Shown here: piece after piece, positions 16,537 to 24,867 of the stretch
How positions within the stretch are numbered: position 1 is the stretch's first letter
Layout: the number at the start of each line of letters is the position of its first letter
Source of the DNA: Actinomycetes bacterium
GTDB lineage: Bacteria > Actinomycetota > Acidimicrobiia > Acidimicrobiales > SZUA-35
Length of the DNA stretch: 36,172 bases
NCBI GenBank assembly: GCA_024276425.1
Contig: JAJRXF010000168.1
Span: 1-36,172, forward strand
Direction: 5' to 3'
Notes under the pieces: generated by a model
Told to the model about the DNA's origin: nothing
Database searches by the model: none
What the model saw: only the letters and a program-made list of their open reading frames with translations
Program-made: the position numbers and the translations under genes

Positions 16537-18080
16537 ATGATCTTTGATTGGTGCCCGGCCCAGTACTCATCCTTGAGCAGCCGCTTGTACAGCTTCCCGG
16601 TCGGATGACGGGGGAGTTCTTCTCGGAAGTCCACCGACCGTGGACATTTGATGTCGGCCAAATGCTCTCGGCAGTACTGGATCAGCTCTCTCTCTAGCGT
16701 CTGATTCGCCTGCACCCCCTCGGCTACTTGCACGATAGCCTTCACTTCCTCTCCAAAGTCTTCGTTTGGTACACCAATCACGGCTACGTCGAAGACCTTC
16801 GGATGCACAGTCAGAACGTTCTCCGCCTCCTGGGGGTAGATGTTGACCCCACCAGAGATGATCATGTACGCCTTGCGGTCGGTCAGGTACAAAAAGCCAT
16901 CTTCGTCGAGCCTGCCAACGTCCCCAAGGGTGCTCCATCCTTTCGGGTGACGAGACTCCGCAGTTTTTTGTTCATCGCCGTGGTACTCAAAGCTGCTTCC
17001 ACCCTCGAAATAGATCGTGCCCTCGTCGCCAACGTTTGGCACCTCGTTGCCGTCCTCATCGACAATGTGGACCACACAATTCACCGGGACACCGACGGTT
17101 CCCTTGTGGGCCATCCACATGTCGGAGTTGCAGTACACGATGCCATTGCCCTCCGTGCCGGCGTAATACTCGTGCACGACCGGCCCCCACCATTCAATAA
17201 TTTTCTCTTTGACTGGAATAGGGCAGGGTGCAGCCGCATGCACCACCATTCTCATGCTCGATATGTCATAGGACTCGCGCACCTCTTCATCGAGCTTCAG
17301 AATTCGCACAAACATGGTCGGAACGACCTGAGAGTGGGTGACCTGGTATTCCTCGATACAGGCAAGATACTCCCGAGGGTCGAACCGTTCCATGACCACA
17401 ACGGTGGCGCCGAGCGCATGGCAGCCCATAGTAAAGCGAAGGGGTGCGGCATGATAGAGAGGAGCGGGGGACAAGTACACGCCATCGCTATCAAGACCCA
17501 TGAGCAGACTGAGCATTCCGGCGACACTATGCTCGGCTTCTTCAAGCGCGGTACTGTCCATCTGCGGCATGATGCCCTTGGGTCGACCGGTCGTTCCCGA
17601 ACTGTAGAGCATGTCGGTGCCAGCAACGCGATCTTCGATTGGAGTGGGGTCAAGATCAGCAACCGCAGCCTCGAAACTTTCGTAACCATCGATTGTGCCG
17701 TCAAGCATGAGCCTCAGTGAGACCCCGGGCATCAGGTCGGTCAGTTTGGCTGCCTGCGCGCCCTTGTACATAGAAGTGATGAAGACCTTGGCCTCACAAT
17801 TGTTGATGATGTAGGCCATTTCCTCGGTGTTAAGTCGAGAACTCATTGCGGTATAGATCAGCCCGCAATAGTGAGCTCCCCATGCCAGCGGGAGGAAGGC
17901 AAGGCTGTTCTCCAGGCAAAAGGCAACGTGGTCACCGGGACGAAGCCCGGCGTCGTGGAACAGTCGAGCAATCCGATTTGCCAGATTGTCCAACTCAGCA
18001 TAGGTCAGTGTCTCCTTTGAGTTGGCCATAATGATGGCAGGTTGGTCTGGCTGGGTGGCAGCGAAAGCTCCTGGGTACAT
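16533..18080 (-). CDS. Acyl-CoA synthetase (AMP-forming), FadD-like
   Basis: A 515-residue adenylate-forming enzyme that activates a carboxylic acid, probably a fatty acid, to its CoA thioester. The phosphate-binding loop is LYSSGTTGRPKGI at residues 158-170. Motif A5 is HEYYAGTEGNG, and the hinge region is WSTLGDVGRLDEDGFLYLTDRK followed by GGVNIYPQEAENVL (shown in parts). The catalytic lysine is K496 in PTGKLYKRLL. The start ATG 18080 gives MYPGAFAATQPDQPA, where such proteins usually begin. It probably supplies substrate for the convergent crotonase. Substrate range cannot be read from sequence. Confidence 0.95.
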   Translation of the reverse strand: MYPGAFAATQPDQPAIIMANSKETLTYAELDNLANRIARLFHDAGLRPGDHVAFCLENSLAFLPLAWGAHYCGLIYTAMSSRLNTEEMAYIINNCEAKVFITSMYKGAQAAKLTDLMPGVSLRLMLDGTIDGYESFEAAVADLDPTPIEDRVAGTDMLYSSGTTGRPKGIMPQMDSTALEEAEHSVAGMLSLLMGLDSDGVYLSPAPLYHAAPLRFTMGCHALGATVVVMERFDPREYLACIEEYQVTHSQVVPTMFVRILKLDEEVRESYDISSMRMVVHAAAPCPIPVKEKIIEWWGPVVHEYYAGTEGNGIVYCNSDMWMAHKGTVGVPVNCVVHIVDEDGNEVPNVGDEGTIYFEGGSSFEYHGDEQKTAESRHPKGWSTLGDVGRLDEDGFLYLTDRKAYMIISGGVNIYPQEAENVLTVHPKVFDVAVIGVPNEDFGEEVKAIVQVAEGVQANQTLERELIQYCREHLADIKCPRSVDFREELPRHPTGKLYKRLLKDEYWAGHQSKII

Positions 18081-18213
18081 GAGCGAACGCTAACAGGGCT
18101 TATCGGGGCCAATCCAAATACGGGCAACGTTCGCGGAACAACGAACCAGCCCGGATAGTCCAAAACTATTCGAATCGACACGCTTCAAACAAGGGTGGGG
18201 GGGCCTAGCCTCG

Positions 18214-18996
18214 ATGCCGATGCCAGCAGTTCAGCGACTCCTCGATCTTCTTGGGAGACCCGACGTCGAACTCGATCGAGTCGCGGCGGTAATAGGCGCC
18301 CACCTTGGGGCCGACCCGGGAGAGAACGCTGTCGCCCAGCAAATGGATGACTTTGCTAGGGAGTTAGGTGTTGACGCCACCGCCGATGAGGTCATCGGCC
18401 ACGTTTTCGGCACGCTCGGATTCCAGGGCAACACCCGAAGCTACTACGAGGCCGAGAACTCCCTAATTCAGCACGTACTTGTCACCCGACGAGGTGTTCC
18501 GCTCACACTTGCTCTTGTGGCCATCGAAATCGGACGACGGGCTGGAGCAACCCTATCTCCGGTTGGGATGCCCGGCCATTTTCTTATTGGCGATGGAAAG
18601 GTTCCCACTCGCTATTTCGATCCGTTCGCTGGCGGGCGCATCCTTGACTCAGAAGAATGCCGGGAGATTTTCGAACGATTGGTTCCCGGGCAGAGTTTTC
18701 ATCCGCAGATGCTCAGACCGGTTTCTCCTGTGTCGATTGGGGCCAGAATGCTTCAAAATCTTCGGGTGGCAGCGCTTCGCCAAGGCGATGTTTCTCGGCT
18801 GGCCGCGGTACTCCAGTTACGAGTCGAACTTCCGGGTGCTTCGATTGAGGAAAGGTTGGAGTACTCAAAGATCCTGGGGGCACTGGGTCGATTCGATCAG
18901 GCGGCAGAACAACGGGACCTGCTGGCCCGGCTGCAGCCGGAGCAGGGGGCGGTGCACCGTCAGGCGGCCGGTAGGCACCGGGCCCGCCGGAACTAA
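18214..18996 (+). CDS. SirB1-type transglutaminase-like family protein
   Basis: The 260-residue product matches the SirB1/transglutaminase-like core 2 family: LGFQGNTRSYYEAENSLIQH, VLVTRRGVPLTLALVAIEIG, then VGMPGHFLI and RYFDPFAGG. The usual catalytic Cys of transglutaminases is absent, as in many SirB1 proteins. A TPR-like helical tail follows (LQLRVELPGASIEERLEYSK), ending in an Arg-rich tail. The molecular role is unknown. Start is ATG 18214, with another ATG two codons later. The 117 bases upstream separate it from the divergent acyl-CoA synthetase. It ends 16 bases before the convergent histidine phosphatase gene. Confidence 0.88.
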   Translation: MPMPAVQRLLDLLGRPDVELDRVAAVIGAHLGADPGENAVAQQMDDFARELGVDATADEVIGHVFGTLGFQGNTRSYYEAENSLIQHVLVTRRGVPLTLALVAIEIGRRAGATLSPVGMPGHFLIGDGKVPTRYFDPFAGGRILDSEECREIFERLVPGQSFHPQMLRPVSPVSIGARMLQNLRVAALRQGDVSRLAAVLQLRVELPGASIEERLEYSKILGALGRFDQAAEQRDLLARLQPEQGAVHRQAAGRHRARRN

Positions 18997-19012
18997 GGAC
19001 TCCACCCGAGAT

Positions 19013-19612
19013 CTATTCGCTCAACTGGAGGTCGGGATCTGCGTGCAGATGGCCGATGTCATTGAGGCTGACTAAACCCTTGTGGCCTCGCGAAGAGAAG
19101 AGGAAGCGGTTGATACTGGTGTAGTCGGGCGAGAAAAACATACGGGGCCCCAGGCCGAGAACATCGGCGGCAATAGAATTGATCACGCCGCCATGACAAA
19201 CAAGAGCAACCCGCTCGCCCGGATGAGAGTCCACGATCTTCGTGACCGCCCCGCGAACATCTTGGTGGAATGAGTCGGGTGGGGTCATCTGGTCGCTGTC
19301 GAGCCAAGCTCGCCATGCCTCTTTGTCCGCCTTCACCTCCTCCATTGGTATGTATTCGTCATGGAAGGCGTCATATTCACGGACACCGGGCTCAATTTTG
19401 GCGGTCATGCCCAGCACCCCGGCAAGGGGGTCGCAGGTTTGGACTGCCCGAAGCATCGGGCTGACATAGATGGCATCAATGGGCTCATCGGCGACCCACC
19501 GAGCCAAAGCCTCGGCCTGGCGCAGTCCAATGTCGGTCAACGCTGGATCTGCGCCCCCGGCGATACCAACCAGCCGCTCAGGCCTGGCATGGCGTATGAC
19601 TATTAGTTCCAT
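19013..19612 (-). CDS. Histidine phosphatase (phosphoglycerate mutase-like) family protein
   Basis: A 199-residue branch of the histidine phosphatase superfamily. The phosphate-accepting histidine is H8 in MELIVIRHARPER, and the second catalytic histidine is in ALVCHGGVINS. IYVSPMLRAVQT supplies the conserved arginine. The substrate is unknown; a phosphosugar or small phosphoester is likely. I chose ATG 19612 because the family begins exactly there; the frame runs 45 codons further but that part is antisense to pyk. Its start codon is three bases from the pyk start on the other strand, so its promoter must lie within pyk. Confidence 0.93.
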   Translation of the reverse strand: MELIVIRHARPERLVGIAGGADPALTDIGLRQAEALARWVADEPIDAIYVSPMLRAVQTCDPLAGVLGMTAKIEPGVREYDAFHDEYIPMEEVKADKEAWRAWLDSDQMTPPDSFHQDVRGAVTKIVDSHPGERVALVCHGGVINSIAADVLGLGPRMFFSPDYTSINRFLFSSRGHKGLVSLNDIGHLHADPDLQLSE

Positions 19613-19615
19613 CGG

Positions 19616-21061
19616 ATGAGTACCCTCGTTAAGGTGACACGGCGAACCAAGATTATCGCGACCATTGGCCCACAGTCCGAAAGCGAGTCGATGCTCCGGG
19701 AGATGATCGTGGCTGGCATGGATGTCGCTCGGCTGAACATGTCGCATGGGACCATAGATGATGGGCTTGAGCGCCTCAGGCGCATCAGGGCCCTTTCAAA
19801 TGAGCTCGACCGACCCGTCGGCATTCTGGCCGATTTGCCGGGGCCCAAAGTGCGACTTGGAACGGTGCAAGATCCTCGCGACCTGGTTGAGGATGCCCTG
19901 ATCTTGCTCGAACCCGGCGAGGGCCCGAGTCGGCCAGATCATTTCATGGTCGACTATGAGACCCTCCTAACCGATGTTCGGGTTGGTGATCGTCTGGCCA
20001 TTGGCGATGGGTCAATCGTTCTGGAAGTTTCCGATGTGCTCGACAATGCCCTCCAGGCCCGTGTCCTCTTTGGTGGCAATATTCAGGGTCGCCCCGGCTT
20101 ACACATTCCCTCGGATCGTTTACGGATCAGTACACCCACCCCCCAGGACCTCAAGATTCTTGACGCATTTGTCGAGGTTGGTGTCGACATGATCGCCGTT
20201 TCCTTTGTCCGTTCGGCCCATGATATTCGCCGTGTCGGACTAGAACCAGCCCCCAGAGGGCCTTTGGTGGTGGCTAAAATCGAGACTCGCGCTGCGGTGG
20301 AAAACCTCGATGGGATTATCTCGGCCTCGGGGGCGGTGATGGTGGCCCGCGGGGACCTCGGAGCCGAGTGCAGCATCGAAGACTTGCCTCATCTGCAAAA
20401 GGACATTATCGGGCGCTGCATAGCCCTTGGCCGACCTGCCATCACAGCCACCCAGATGCTGGAATCGATGATTTCTGCTCCATCACCAACCCGAGCCGAG
20501 GCCTCGGATGTGGCCAATGCTGTCTTTGATGGAACCAGCGCCGTGATGCTCTCGGGCGAAACAGCCATTGGTCGAGATCCCGCACATGTCGTAGCCACGA
20601 TGGCCCGGATCGCCGAGCGAGCGGATGAACAATTCGACCATGACGGTTGGGCTCATCACATTCGCCGCGACCGGCTCAGTGAGCCTCAGGGTGTTGATGC
20701 GGCAGTTACCGATGTGATGACGATGGCAACGTGGCGTGCGGCAGCAGAGATGGGGGTGAAAACCATCATCTGTATCTCACGCTCGGGGTTCACCGTTCGA
20801 GCCATCGCTCGGTTCCGCCCAGCCGCCAACATTCTTGGCTTTAGTCCCGAAGAACGTACGGTCCGGCAACTCACAATGAGTTGGGGGGCAACCCCGATCC
20901 TGATCGACAAAATCAGCGACAACTCCGAGAGCGTGAGAAAGGTTCTCTTGATGGCGCGTGAACTTGGCCATATAAGGGTTGGCGAAGTTGTTGCCGTGCT
21001 CGGAGGGAGTTCGGCTACCGTCGGCTCGACCGACACTCTGCGAATGGCACGCTGCCCCTAG
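19616..21061 (+). CDS. pyk: Pyruvate kinase
   Basis: Pyruvate kinase makes pyruvate and ATP from phosphoenolpyruvate and ADP at the end of glycolysis. The 481-residue length is normal. Motifs include TKIIATIGPQSES at the start, VARLNMSHG at 38-45 (cation and substrate binding), VAKIETRAA with the catalytic Lys-Glu pair, MVARGDLGAE at 242-251, and TQMLESMI with AEASDVANAVFDGTSAVMLS (shown in parts). The C-terminal allosteric domain is present. Start is ATG 19616, or possibly GTG 19634, six codons later, which would fit shorter family members. Neither has a Shine-Dalgarno sequence. It leads a plus-strand run with patatin, DUF3151, mobA and RNase D. Confidence 0.96.
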   Translation: MSTLVKVTRRTKIIATIGPQSESESMLREMIVAGMDVARLNMSHGTIDDGLERLRRIRALSNELDRPVGILADLPGPKVRLGTVQDPRDLVEDALILLEPGEGPSRPDHFMVDYETLLTDVRVGDRLAIGDGSIVLEVSDVLDNALQARVLFGGNIQGRPGLHIPSDRLRISTPTPQDLKILDAFVEVGVDMIAVSFVRSAHDIRRVGLEPAPRGPLVVAKIETRAAVENLDGIISASGAVMVARGDLGAECSIEDLPHLQKDIIGRCIALGRPAITATQMLESMISAPSPTRAEASDVANAVFDGTSAVMLSGETAIGRDPAHVVATMARIAERADEQFDHDGWAHHIRRDRLSEPQGVDAAVTDVMTMATWRAAAEMGVKTIICISRSGFTVRAIARFRPAANILGFSPEERTVRQLTMSWGATPILIDKISDNSESVRKVLLMARELGHIRVGEVVAVLGGSSATVGSTDTLRMARCP

Positions 21062-21104
21062 GTCGCCCATCCTTGGGGGATCACACCCAGGAGAGGAGAA
21101 CTGC

Positions 21105-22109
21105 TTGTCTGCACAACACCGCTCAGCCCAACAGCGGGGGCCAGCACGGTCCGCTGCCCGCCGCCTGGACGCGCTTCGGCGCAGGCTCCGACGGCCCAAG
21201 GTTGCCTTTGTGTTGTCGGGCGGAGGGAACCTTGGCGCGGTGCAAGCTGGCATGCTGCGGGCGCTGTACGAACACGAGATCACTCCCGATGTGATTGTTG
21301 GTTGTTCGGTAGGGGCCATTAACGGGGCCGCGTTCGCCGCTGAGCCGAATCAACGTGGTCTTCACCGCCTGGAACGAATCTGGTCTCGAATGGCTGATGG
21401 AGACCCAGATATTATGCCTAACCGAGGCTTTTTGCCCCTTGCCGTTCAGTTGGCCCGCAAGGGTGAAAGCCTCCATAGCCAAGATGGGCTGAAGGAGTTG
21501 CTTGAATCTGAGCTTCTCGATGGAGCCATAGACGATCTCACCATCCCCTTTTCGTGCGTCGCCACCGATATTGATAGGGCCGAAGAACACTGGTTCCAAG
21601 ACGGTCCGCTCTTACCTGCTCTTCTGGCATCTTCGGCGCTCCCAGGAATCTTTCCTCCCGTCCAGATCGCAGGACGTTTGTATTATGACGGGGGGGTTGT
21701 TCGCGAGGTCCCTATCCCATCCGCCGTCGAATTGGGCGCTACCAAAATATATCTTCTTCACCCCGGCCATCTAGAGTCCCGTGCTTCCGAGCAGCCCCCC
21801 AAGCGACCTTTCGATGTTCTTATTCATGCGTATTGGACAGCTAGGGCAAACCGGTTGCAAGACGAAATCGATCAGCTCCCGGAGTTCATTGAACTCATTC
21901 GTCTTCCGGCGGGAAGTAACCCGCAGCTCAGATTCGATGACTTTTCCACTGGCCGGGAACTGGCAGCACTGGCCTATGAGGCCTCCAGTCGATTTCTCGA
22001 GACGGGTGAAACTTCAGAACCGGTTTCTGGGCCGAGTTCGCTTCCGTCAGTTGAAGAGGACCTCCAACTCGACATTGACCAACCCAACTCAGAAGGTGAG
22101 AACGAGTGA
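21105..22109 (+). CDS. Patatin-like phospholipase
   Basis: A 334-residue cytoplasmic patatin-family lipid hydrolase of the bacterial RssA/YlbK type. The oxyanion loop is SGGGNLGAVQAGML at residues 38-51, the nucleophile is Ser68 in GCSVG, and the catalytic Asp is D195 in YYDGGVVREVP. I chose TTG 21105 because AGGAGAGGAG lies just upstream (21089-21098) with good spacing; a longer frame reaches back to 20979 inside pyk and lacks support. An Arg-rich N-terminus precedes the domain and a Glu/Ser-rich tail follows it. Its stop overlaps the next start by GTGA, so it is coupled to the DUF3151 gene. Confidence 0.93.
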   Translation: MSAQHRSAQQRGPARSAARRLDALRRRLRRPKVAFVLSGGGNLGAVQAGMLRALYEHEITPDVIVGCSVGAINGAAFAAEPNQRGLHRLERIWSRMADGDPDIMPNRGFLPLAVQLARKGESLHSQDGLKELLESELLDGAIDDLTIPFSCVATDIDRAEEHWFQDGPLLPALLASSALPGIFPPVQIAGRLYYDGGVVREVPIPSAVELGATKIYLLHPGHLESRASEQPPKRPFDVLIHAYWTARANRLQDEIDQLPEFIELIRLPAGSNPQLRFDDFSTGRELAALAYEASSRFLETGETSEPVSGPSSLPSVEEDLQLDIDQPNSEGENE

Positions 22110-22567
22110 CCTCCATCAGCATGCATAGCAGTGGACCGCCAGAGACGATCCTCCAACCAGAAAGCCCTGAGGCCATGTCTGCCTTGGCTTTGGCTCTTGA
22201 TGTGCCCGTGGCCCAGCGGCGTGATGCGTTAGCCGATGTGGTGAGTCGATGGCCGCGTTTTCTGGAGGGCTGGGCTCGGTTGGGTGACTACGGCCGAGAC
22301 CCCATCGAGCGTTACGCGGCGTACCGGGCTGGCTACCACCGGGGTCTCGATACGCTTCGCCAGAATGGCTGGCGAGGATCCGGTTATGTCCGTTGGGAGC
22401 ATCAGAACAATCGCGGGTTTTTGGGGGCACTTGCTGGCCTAGAGGAGATGGCGCGCCAGATTGGGGAACTCGACGAGGCAGAGCGTTGCTCCCACTTCCT
22501 CCAGCAGTTAGACCCTACCTGGCCTCCGACGGACATTCGAGGCTTGATTGATGGGGCGCGTGAGTAA
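22106..22567 (+). CDS. DUF3151 family protein
   Basis: A 153-residue protein of DUF3151, a family typical of actinobacteria. The hallmark is YAAYRAGYHRGLDTLRQNGW followed by RWEHQNNRGFLGALAGLEEM and EAERCSHFLQQLDP; the helical layout resembles TPR-like repeats. Function is unknown. It starts at GTG 22106 inside the GTGA overlap with the patatin gene, and mobA begins before its stop, so it is embedded in a coupled operon. Confidence 0.93.
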   Translation: MTSISMHSSGPPETILQPESPEAMSALALALDVPVAQRRDALADVVSRWPRFLEGWARLGDYGRDPIERYAAYRAGYHRGLDTLRQNGWRGSGYVRWEHQNNRGFLGALAGLEEMARQIGELDEAERCSHFLQQLDPTWPPTDIRGLIDGARE

Positions 22568-23228
22568 CAAACGACTCGGCGCCAAGACCGAAGTTGCCGC
22601 CAAGACCGAAGTTGCATTGACCGGAGCGGTGCTCACCGGCGGAGCGAGCCGTCGATTTGGCTCCGATAAGGCCCTCGCCCCCCTCACGCGTCCTGGGGGA
22701 GATGCTCGGGTTGAGAGCGCGATGGAGACTCTTGGCTCTCGGATCATCGACCAACTTCGCCTGGCTGGGGCCGATCCGGTTGTTGCCGTCGGCGGTGAGG
22801 CCGGGCACCTTCTTGGCGTACCCGTCGTGCCCGATAGACGCCCAGGCCTTGGGCCATTGGCCGGTTTGGCCACCGTCCTTCAATGGGTCGGCGGGGGTGT
22901 TGTTCTAGTCGTGCCTTGTGACGTGCCTCTCCTTCGGGCCGAGCATCTTGAGCATCTTGTGGATCGAGCGACCGCATCCTGGCTGAGTGGAAGGGAAGAG
23001 GCGGCAATCGCCCTCGTCAACGGGGTACCCCAGCCCACCGTAGCTTGCTGGCCCGCCGCAGCTGGCGTTGACCTTCAGCGGGCGGTGACCAAAGGGCATC
23101 GTTCGATGCGTGACGCTCTTAATCTTGTTGCCTGGGCCGGGGTTGGAATCGATGAGGAGGCCTTACTGGACGCCGACGATCAAGCAACTCTTGACTCTCT
23201 CATCGACCGCATTGTCCCAGACGTCTGA
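22551..23228 (+). CDS. mobA: Molybdenum cofactor guanylyltransferase
   Basis: MobA transfers GMP to molybdopterin to form the guanine dinucleotide cofactor. The nucleotide-binding signature AVLTGGASRRFGSDKAL is near residue 26 and PDRRPGLGPLAGL plus VVPCDVPLL (metal-binding Asp) follow. Length, 225 residues, is normal. I chose ATG 22551, which has GAGG at 22539-22542, overlapping the DUF3151 gene by 17 bases; GTG 22560 is an alternative. The first residues contain an 18-bp tandem duplication encoding AKTEVA twice, before the conserved fold. A related nucleotidyltransferase of similar type cannot be excluded, but the motif set fits MobA best. Confidence 0.9.
   Translation: MGRVSNKRLGAKTEVAAKTEVALTGAVLTGGASRRFGSDKALAPLTRPGGDARVESAMETLGSRIIDQLRLAGADPVVAVGGEAGHLLGVPVVPDRRPGLGPLAGLATVLQWVGGGVVLVVPCDVPLLRAEHLEHLVDRATASWLSGREEAAIALVNGVPQPTVACWPAAAGVDLQRAVTKGHRSMRDALNLVAWAGVGIDEEALLDADDQATLDSLIDRIVPDV
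22581..22616 (+). repeat. 18-bp in-frame tandem duplication in the mobA N-terminus
   Basis: GCCAAGACCGAAGTTGCC (22581-22598) is followed directly by a copy differing only in the last base (22599-22616), which adds the residues AKTEVA a second time ahead of the MobA fold. It keeps the reading frame and lies outside the conserved domain, so it is probably neutral. Confidence 0.95.
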
Positions 23229-23263
23229 CCAAAGCGTCGCGCGGCGACCTAGCCTGGGCCGCC

Positions 23264-24424
23264 GTGGCCTTTGATCTCATTACCGATCAAGATCGGTTCT
23301 CCCAAGTACTCCAAGCGGCTTGCCGAGCGGACCGCTATGCCCTCGACACCGAGTTCCATCGTGAGCGCACTTACTTCCCCCATGTCGCCCTCGTGCAGCT
23401 CGCGTGGGACGGAGGTTTGGTACTTATCGATCCTCTGGCCGTAGATCTCGCACCGATGGCCAAGCTGCTCGATGGTCCAGGGCTTTGTGTTATCCACGCC
23501 GGAACCCAAGACCTGGAGGTCCTCGATCTGGTGTGTGAAACTATCCCCTCCCGCATGCTTGACACCCAGATCGCTGCCGGGTTTCTTGGGGTGTCCTCCG
23601 GCTCGCTAATGACACTGCTCGAGACCTTCTTGGGGGTCTCCATCAAGAAGGGGAACCGCCTCACCGACTGGCTTCATCGGCCCCTCACCGATGAGCAACT
23701 GGAGTATGCGGCCGGAGACGTTTTGCACCTTCTTGACCTCACGGACAAGATTTGTGCCCAGTTGGAGAGCAAGGGGCGCCTGGACTGGGCCTACGAGGAA
23801 TCAAGCTTGCTTCGGGAACGGCCACGAAATCGACGTAGCCCGGAAGATGCCATCCATCGAATCAAGGAGGCTCGGTCTCTAAAGGGTACAACCCACCGCA
23901 TTGCCTCCGAAATCGCCGCGTGGCGTGAGCGGCGAGCGGCAACCCTCGATATTCCAGTGCGTCAGGTTCTGCCCGACATCGCCGTGGTCGCGTTGTCTCA
24001 ACAAACACCAAGGACCATCGAAGAACTCAAGAAAATTCGAGGCCTTGACTCCCGACATCTTCGCAAGGGAGCGGGCGAGGAGTTGTTGTTGGCCATCCAG
24101 GCTGGGCGAACCTCAAAAAGGCGAAGTCCAGCAACGGTGCGAGCTCCTGAGTTGTCTCGCGAACTGCGACCAGTCGTGACCCTTGTTACGTCTTGGATTT
24201 CTCAACTCGCTCGAAATCAGAATCTTGATCCCGCTTTGCTCGCTACGCGTGCCGACGTCGAGGCCTTGCTCCGAGAGGAAGATTGTCGACTAACTGAGGG
24301 GTGGAGAGCCGAACTGGTCGGCGGGCCGATTCGCGCGCTGGTGTCCGGAGACGCATCGCTGGCCTTTAGCGGTCGGGGACAACTGCTCTTGGAAGCTCGA
24401 AGTAACGTGCCGCTGAATCTCTAA
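23264..24424 (+). CDS. rnd: Ribonuclease D
   Basis: A 3'-5' exoribonuclease of the DEDDy class that trims RNA such as tRNA precursors. Catalytic residues are D28 and E30 (DTEFHRE), D83 (HAGTQDLEVL), and Tyr148 with D152 (YAAGD). An HRDC domain follows at about residues 205-285 (AWRERRAATLDIPVRQVLPD, then IRGLDSRHL). The 386-residue length is normal. Start GTG 23264 gives MAFDLITDQDRF and lies 35 bases after mobA; a small GTCGC-GCG-GCGAC hairpin (23236-23248) is in the gap. It is the last clear gene of the pyk-led run. Confidence 0.94.
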   Translation: MAFDLITDQDRFSQVLQAACRADRYALDTEFHRERTYFPHVALVQLAWDGGLVLIDPLAVDLAPMAKLLDGPGLCVIHAGTQDLEVLDLVCETIPSRMLDTQIAAGFLGVSSGSLMTLLETFLGVSIKKGNRLTDWLHRPLTDEQLEYAAGDVLHLLDLTDKICAQLESKGRLDWAYEESSLLRERPRNRRSPEDAIHRIKEARSLKGTTHRIASEIAAWRERRAATLDIPVRQVLPDIAVVALSQQTPRTIEELKKIRGLDSRHLRKGAGEELLLAIQAGRTSKRRSPATVRAPELSRELRPVVTLVTSWISQLARNQNLDPALLATRADVEALLREEDCRLTEGWRAELVGGPIRALVSGDASLAFSGRGQLLLEARSNVPLNL

Positions 24425-24656
24425 GGGACGCGCGACCAAATATATTCGTACAAAATTCACGATATATCGGGCAAATTCCTACTTCTAACATCGTTAAATT
24501 GGTCCTGATACGTCTATTTTGATTAGGTTCGCTAAAGAACTCTTGGTGGCATGATTCGCAGAACGGTCGATTGGGACCTACACTAGGCACTCGACCTGCC
24601 ACCGGGGACCGACAAGACGCTTCCCACCGGCCACCGTATGTTCCGAGGAGTGTCCC
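24425..24656. other. AT-rich intergenic spacer with inverted repeat
   Basis: The first 115 bases after rnd are strikingly AT-rich compared with the rest of the window. ATATATTCGT (24440-24449) and ACGATATAT (24459-24467) form an imperfect hairpin with a one-base bulge, and CGATATATCG (24460-24469) is itself a palindrome. TACACT at 24579-24584 could be a -10 element for the small gene at 24657, with a poor -35. CGAGGAG at 24644-24650 is that gene's ribosome-binding site. No other coding frame is convincing. Confidence 0.5.
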
Positions 24657-24830
24657 GTGAAAAAGGGGCGACACCGCCGATACGAAGAAGCACGAGCCCT
24701 CAAACGCAACACGTTTGACGACCTTGACTCGCTCATGGACCGCATAGACGAGGATCCTTTTGCGTTACCTACAACGGATCAAGCCCATGCCCCGTCATTG
24801 GAAGACGAAGAAGACGAAGACGAAGACTAA
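24657..24830 (+). CDS. 57-residue protein with basic head and polyacidic tail
   Basis: GTG 24657 follows a strong CGAGGAG (24644-24650) at ideal spacing and opens a 58-codon frame. The product starts MKKGRHRRYEEARALKR, continues with the amphipathic NTFDDLDSLMDRIDEDPF, and ends in SLEDEEDEDED from a run of GAAGAC-like hexamers. The charge split (basic N-terminus, acidic C-terminus) and absence of a membrane segment suggest a small nucleic-acid- or ribosome-associated protein, but I do not recognise the family. It stands alone between rnd and the convergent ClC gene, whose stop is 37 bases away; a weak hairpin around 24844-24864 lies in that gap. Confidence 0.65.
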   Translation: MKKGRHRRYEEARALKRNTFDDLDSLMDRIDEDPFALPTTDQAHAPSLEDEEDEDED

Positions 24831-24867
24831 GACCTACCAAGCACCGGGCTAAGCGAGCGCTCGGCCT

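Noticed and set aside
16728-17720. 330-residue plus-strand frame opposite the acyl-CoA synthetase
   Set aside because: It is antisense to a gene with every family motif, and its own translation has no recognisable domain and unusual His/Arg-rich composition.
18479-19075. 198-residue frame overlapping the SirB1-type gene in another frame
   Set aside because: The SirB1 frame has clear family motifs; this one does not and runs past into the convergent gene.
24844-24866. Intrinsic terminator after the 57-residue gene
   Set aside because: The stem needs a G-U pair and only three T's follow, so support is too weak to list as a feature.
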